From Actinomycetes bacterium (GTDB lineage: Bacteria; Actinomycetota; Acidimicrobiia; Acidimicrobiales; Palsa-688): a stretch of 7,279 nucleotides of DNA. The translations under genes and the position numbers were made by a program. The stretch lies in contig JAKABK010000085.1 in NCBI GenBank assembly GCA_021796905.1, positions 1 through 7,279 on the forward strand. Direction: 5' to 3'. The stretch's first letter is position 1; every line of letters begins with the position of its first letter. Under the pieces are notes generated by a model. That model ran no database searches. It saw nothing but the letters and a program-made list of their open reading frames with translations, and was not told the origin of the DNA. This document shows positions 5,974-7,279 of this stretch, piece after piece.

Positions 5974-6546
5974 CTACCCGCCGGAGACCGCCGGCCGTCT
6001 CCGGGCGTCGAGCAGGTACTGGGCGCCGCTCACCAGGGCCAGCACCACCGCCACCCACAGCACGTCCCGACCGACCGAGGCGTGGTGGTCCCCGATCCCG
6101 GGCAGCACCAGGAGGGTTACGGCCAGGTCCTGGGCTGCGGTCTTGGCCTTGGCGAGGGGCCGGGCGGGCACCGAGATCCCCCGGCGGGCGACACGGGCGC
6201 GATAGACGCTGATCGCCAGCTCCCGCCCGGCGATCACGACCAAGGGGACCCAGCCGGTGGCGCCGGACAGCGCGAGAGCGGCGAGGGCCCCGAGCACGAG
6301 GAACTTGTCGGCCAACGGGTCGAGGAAAGCGCCGGAGGTGGTGGGCCCCTGACGGCGGGCGACCCAGCCGTCGACGAAGTCGGTGCTAGCCAACGCCACC
6401 CACACCACCACGGTCACCCACGACACGCCGAGCACGACGATCAGCGCCACCACCACCGGGCTGGCGAGGAGGCGGAGCAGGGTGATCCCGTTGGCCGGGG
6501 TGATCCGGGCCGACTTCTCGAAACGCCCGTCGACCCGTTGCGCCAT
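5974..6546 (-). CDS. pgsA: CDP-diacylglycerol--glycerol-3-phosphate 3-phosphatidyltransferase
   Basis: A 190-residue membrane enzyme that makes phosphatidylglycerophosphate from CDP-diacylglycerol and glycerol-3-phosphate, the committed step to phosphatidylglycerol and cardiolipin. The CDP-alcohol phosphatidyltransferase signature DG-x2-AR-x7-G-x3-D-x3-D is complete: D56, D59, G60, A63, R64, G72, D76 and D80, the aspartates being the metal and catalytic residues. TPANGITLLRLLASP (16-30) before TM1 and GRE (107-109) further support PgsA over other members of the family. Hydrophobic segments lie near 27-53, 82-106, 137-150 and 161-178. The ATG shares its A with the TGA stop of rimO (TGATG), so translation is probably coupled; no separate strong ribosome site is present. 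rimO followed by pgsA is a frequent actinobacterial order. Pairing with phosphatidylinositol phosphate synthases of the same superfamily cannot be strictly excluded. Confidence 0.92.
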   Translation of the reverse strand: MAQRVDGRFEKSARITPANGITLLRLLASPVVVALIVVLGVSWVTVVVWVALASTDFVDGWVARRQGPTTSGAFLDPLADKFLVLGALAALALSGATGWVPLVVIAGRELAISVYRARVARRGISVPARPLAKAKTAAQDLAVTLLVLPGIGDHHASVGRDVLWVAVVLALVSGAQYLLDARRRPAVSGG

Positions 6547-7279
6547 CAGCCCGCCCCGCCCACCGAACGCCCAGCCCCTCGTCCCGCCGCCCCGACCCCG
6601 GCCGCCCCGCCGGAGGCCCCGACCCCGGCCGAGCCGACCCCCACCGCCTCGAGGTCCGGGCCCTCGGCCCCGGTGACCACGACCTCCTGCCAGCTGCCGA
6701 CCGCCAATTCGGCGGGGAGCCGGATGATCCCGTCGATCTCGGGGGCTTCGCGGTGGCTGCGCCCGACGCCCGGGGCGTCGACCAGCACCCGGGTTGCGGT
6801 CCCGATCAGGTCCGCCCGCCGACGGGCGGTGATCGCGTCCTGACGCTCCCCGAGCTCGGCGAGACGCTCGGCGACCAACCCCGCCGGCACCTGGTCGGGC
6901 AGGCCGGCGGCGTAGGTCCCCTCCTCGGGCGAGAACGGGAACATCCCGACCCAGTCCAGCTCGGCCTCCTCGATCCAGTCGAGCAAGCGGTCGTGGTCCT
7001 CCTCGGTCTCACCCGGGTAGCCGACGATGAAGCTCGACCGTAGCGCCGCTTCCGGCCAGCGCTCCCGTATCCGCCCGATCCTCTCCAGGTAGCGCTCGCC
7101 GCTCCCCCACCGCCGCATCCGGGCGACGAGCGGCCGGGAGACGTGCTGGAGTGAGAGGTCGAAGTACGGGCAGCCGGTGGCGCCGATCACCTCGACCAGC
7201 TCGTCGGTGAGCTGGGAGGGGTACAGGTACAACAGGCGCACCCGGTCGACGCGTTCGGCGACCGCCTCGACCAGCTCGA
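6546..7279 (-). CDS. rimO: Ribosomal protein S12 methylthiotransferase (3' part)
   Basis: The C-terminal 243 residues of a radical-SAM methylthiotransferase that adds a methylthio group to a conserved aspartate of ribosomal protein S12; the gene runs off the right edge. Visible RimO hallmarks are LLYLYPSQLTDEL, CPYFDLSLQHVS, the loop RMRRWGSGERY, FIVGYPGETEEDHDRLLDW and WVGMFPFSPEEGTYA, followed by a TRAM-type RNA-binding domain with SHREAPEIDGII. MiaB, the tRNA relative, normally has different residues at these places. The N-terminal UPF0004 domain and the CxxxCxxC radical-SAM cluster motif lie outside the window. The extreme C-terminus after the TRAM domain is a Gly/Ala/Val-rich tail of about 30 residues, atypical for the family. 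The stop overlaps the pgsA start by one base. Confidence 0.93.
   Translation of the reverse strand, partial: ELVEAVAERVDRVRLLYLYPSQLTDELVEVIGATGCPYFDLSLQHVSRPLVARMRRWGSGERYLERIGRIRERWPEAALRSSFIVGYPGETEEDHDRLLDWIEEAELDWVGMFPFSPEEGTYAAGLPDQVPAGLVAERLAELGERQDAITARRRADLIGTATRVLVDAPGVGRSHREAPEIDGIIRLPAELAVGSWQEVVVTGAEGPDLEAVGVGSAGVGASGGAAGVGAAGRGAGRSVGGAG

Noticed and set aside
4668..6212. Large plus-strand open frames across the propeller gene and pgsA
   Set aside because: They are Pro/Arg/Gly-rich shadows of genes with clear Asp-box and CDP-alcohol phosphatidyltransferase signatures on the other strand.

Overview
The window is about 70% G+C and reads as chromosomal DNA from an actinobacterium. 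The base composition, the GTG starts, the scarcity of U-tract terminators and the overlapping rimO-pgsA pair (a common actinobacterial arrangement) all fit. Acidimicrobiia or a related high-GC lineage is possible, but nothing here settles the class. Six protein genes are supported: five on the minus strand and one on the plus strand. I see no mobile element, CRISPR array, rRNA or credible tRNA.

Reading in minus-strand order from the right edge: the 3' two-thirds or so of rimO (ribosomal protein S12 methylthiotransferase) enters at 7279 and ends at 6546. It overlaps the start of pgsA (phosphatidylglycerophosphate synthase, 6546-5974) by one base in a TGATG junction. A 220-bp gap follows, holding a hairpin and a 38-bp tandem repeat. 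Next is a long gene (5753-3390) for a predicted lipoprotein built from 14 Asp-box repeats, probably two seven-bladed beta-propellers. Its 3' end faces a plus-strand gene (2559-3245) for a small secreted protein with a Thr/Arg-rich linker and a six-cysteine C-terminal domain. The 144-bp convergent gap between them carries a terminator-like hairpin and a short degenerate repeat.

Divergent from the secreted-protein gene, and probably co-transcribed, are a PaaI-type hotdog thioesterase (2443-2039) and a 14-TM DHA2-family MFS exporter (1989-502), 49 bp apart. The left 501 bp contain no convincing gene but have several compact hairpins.

Functionally the window combines housekeeping genes (ribosome modification, acidic phospholipid synthesis) with envelope and accessory genes (surface propeller lipoprotein, secreted Cys-rich protein, drug or metabolite exporter with a thioesterase). 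I did not find a clear new multi-gene system. The least explained items are the double-propeller lipoprotein, the secreted six-cysteine domain, the 38-bp repeat and the hairpin-rich left end.
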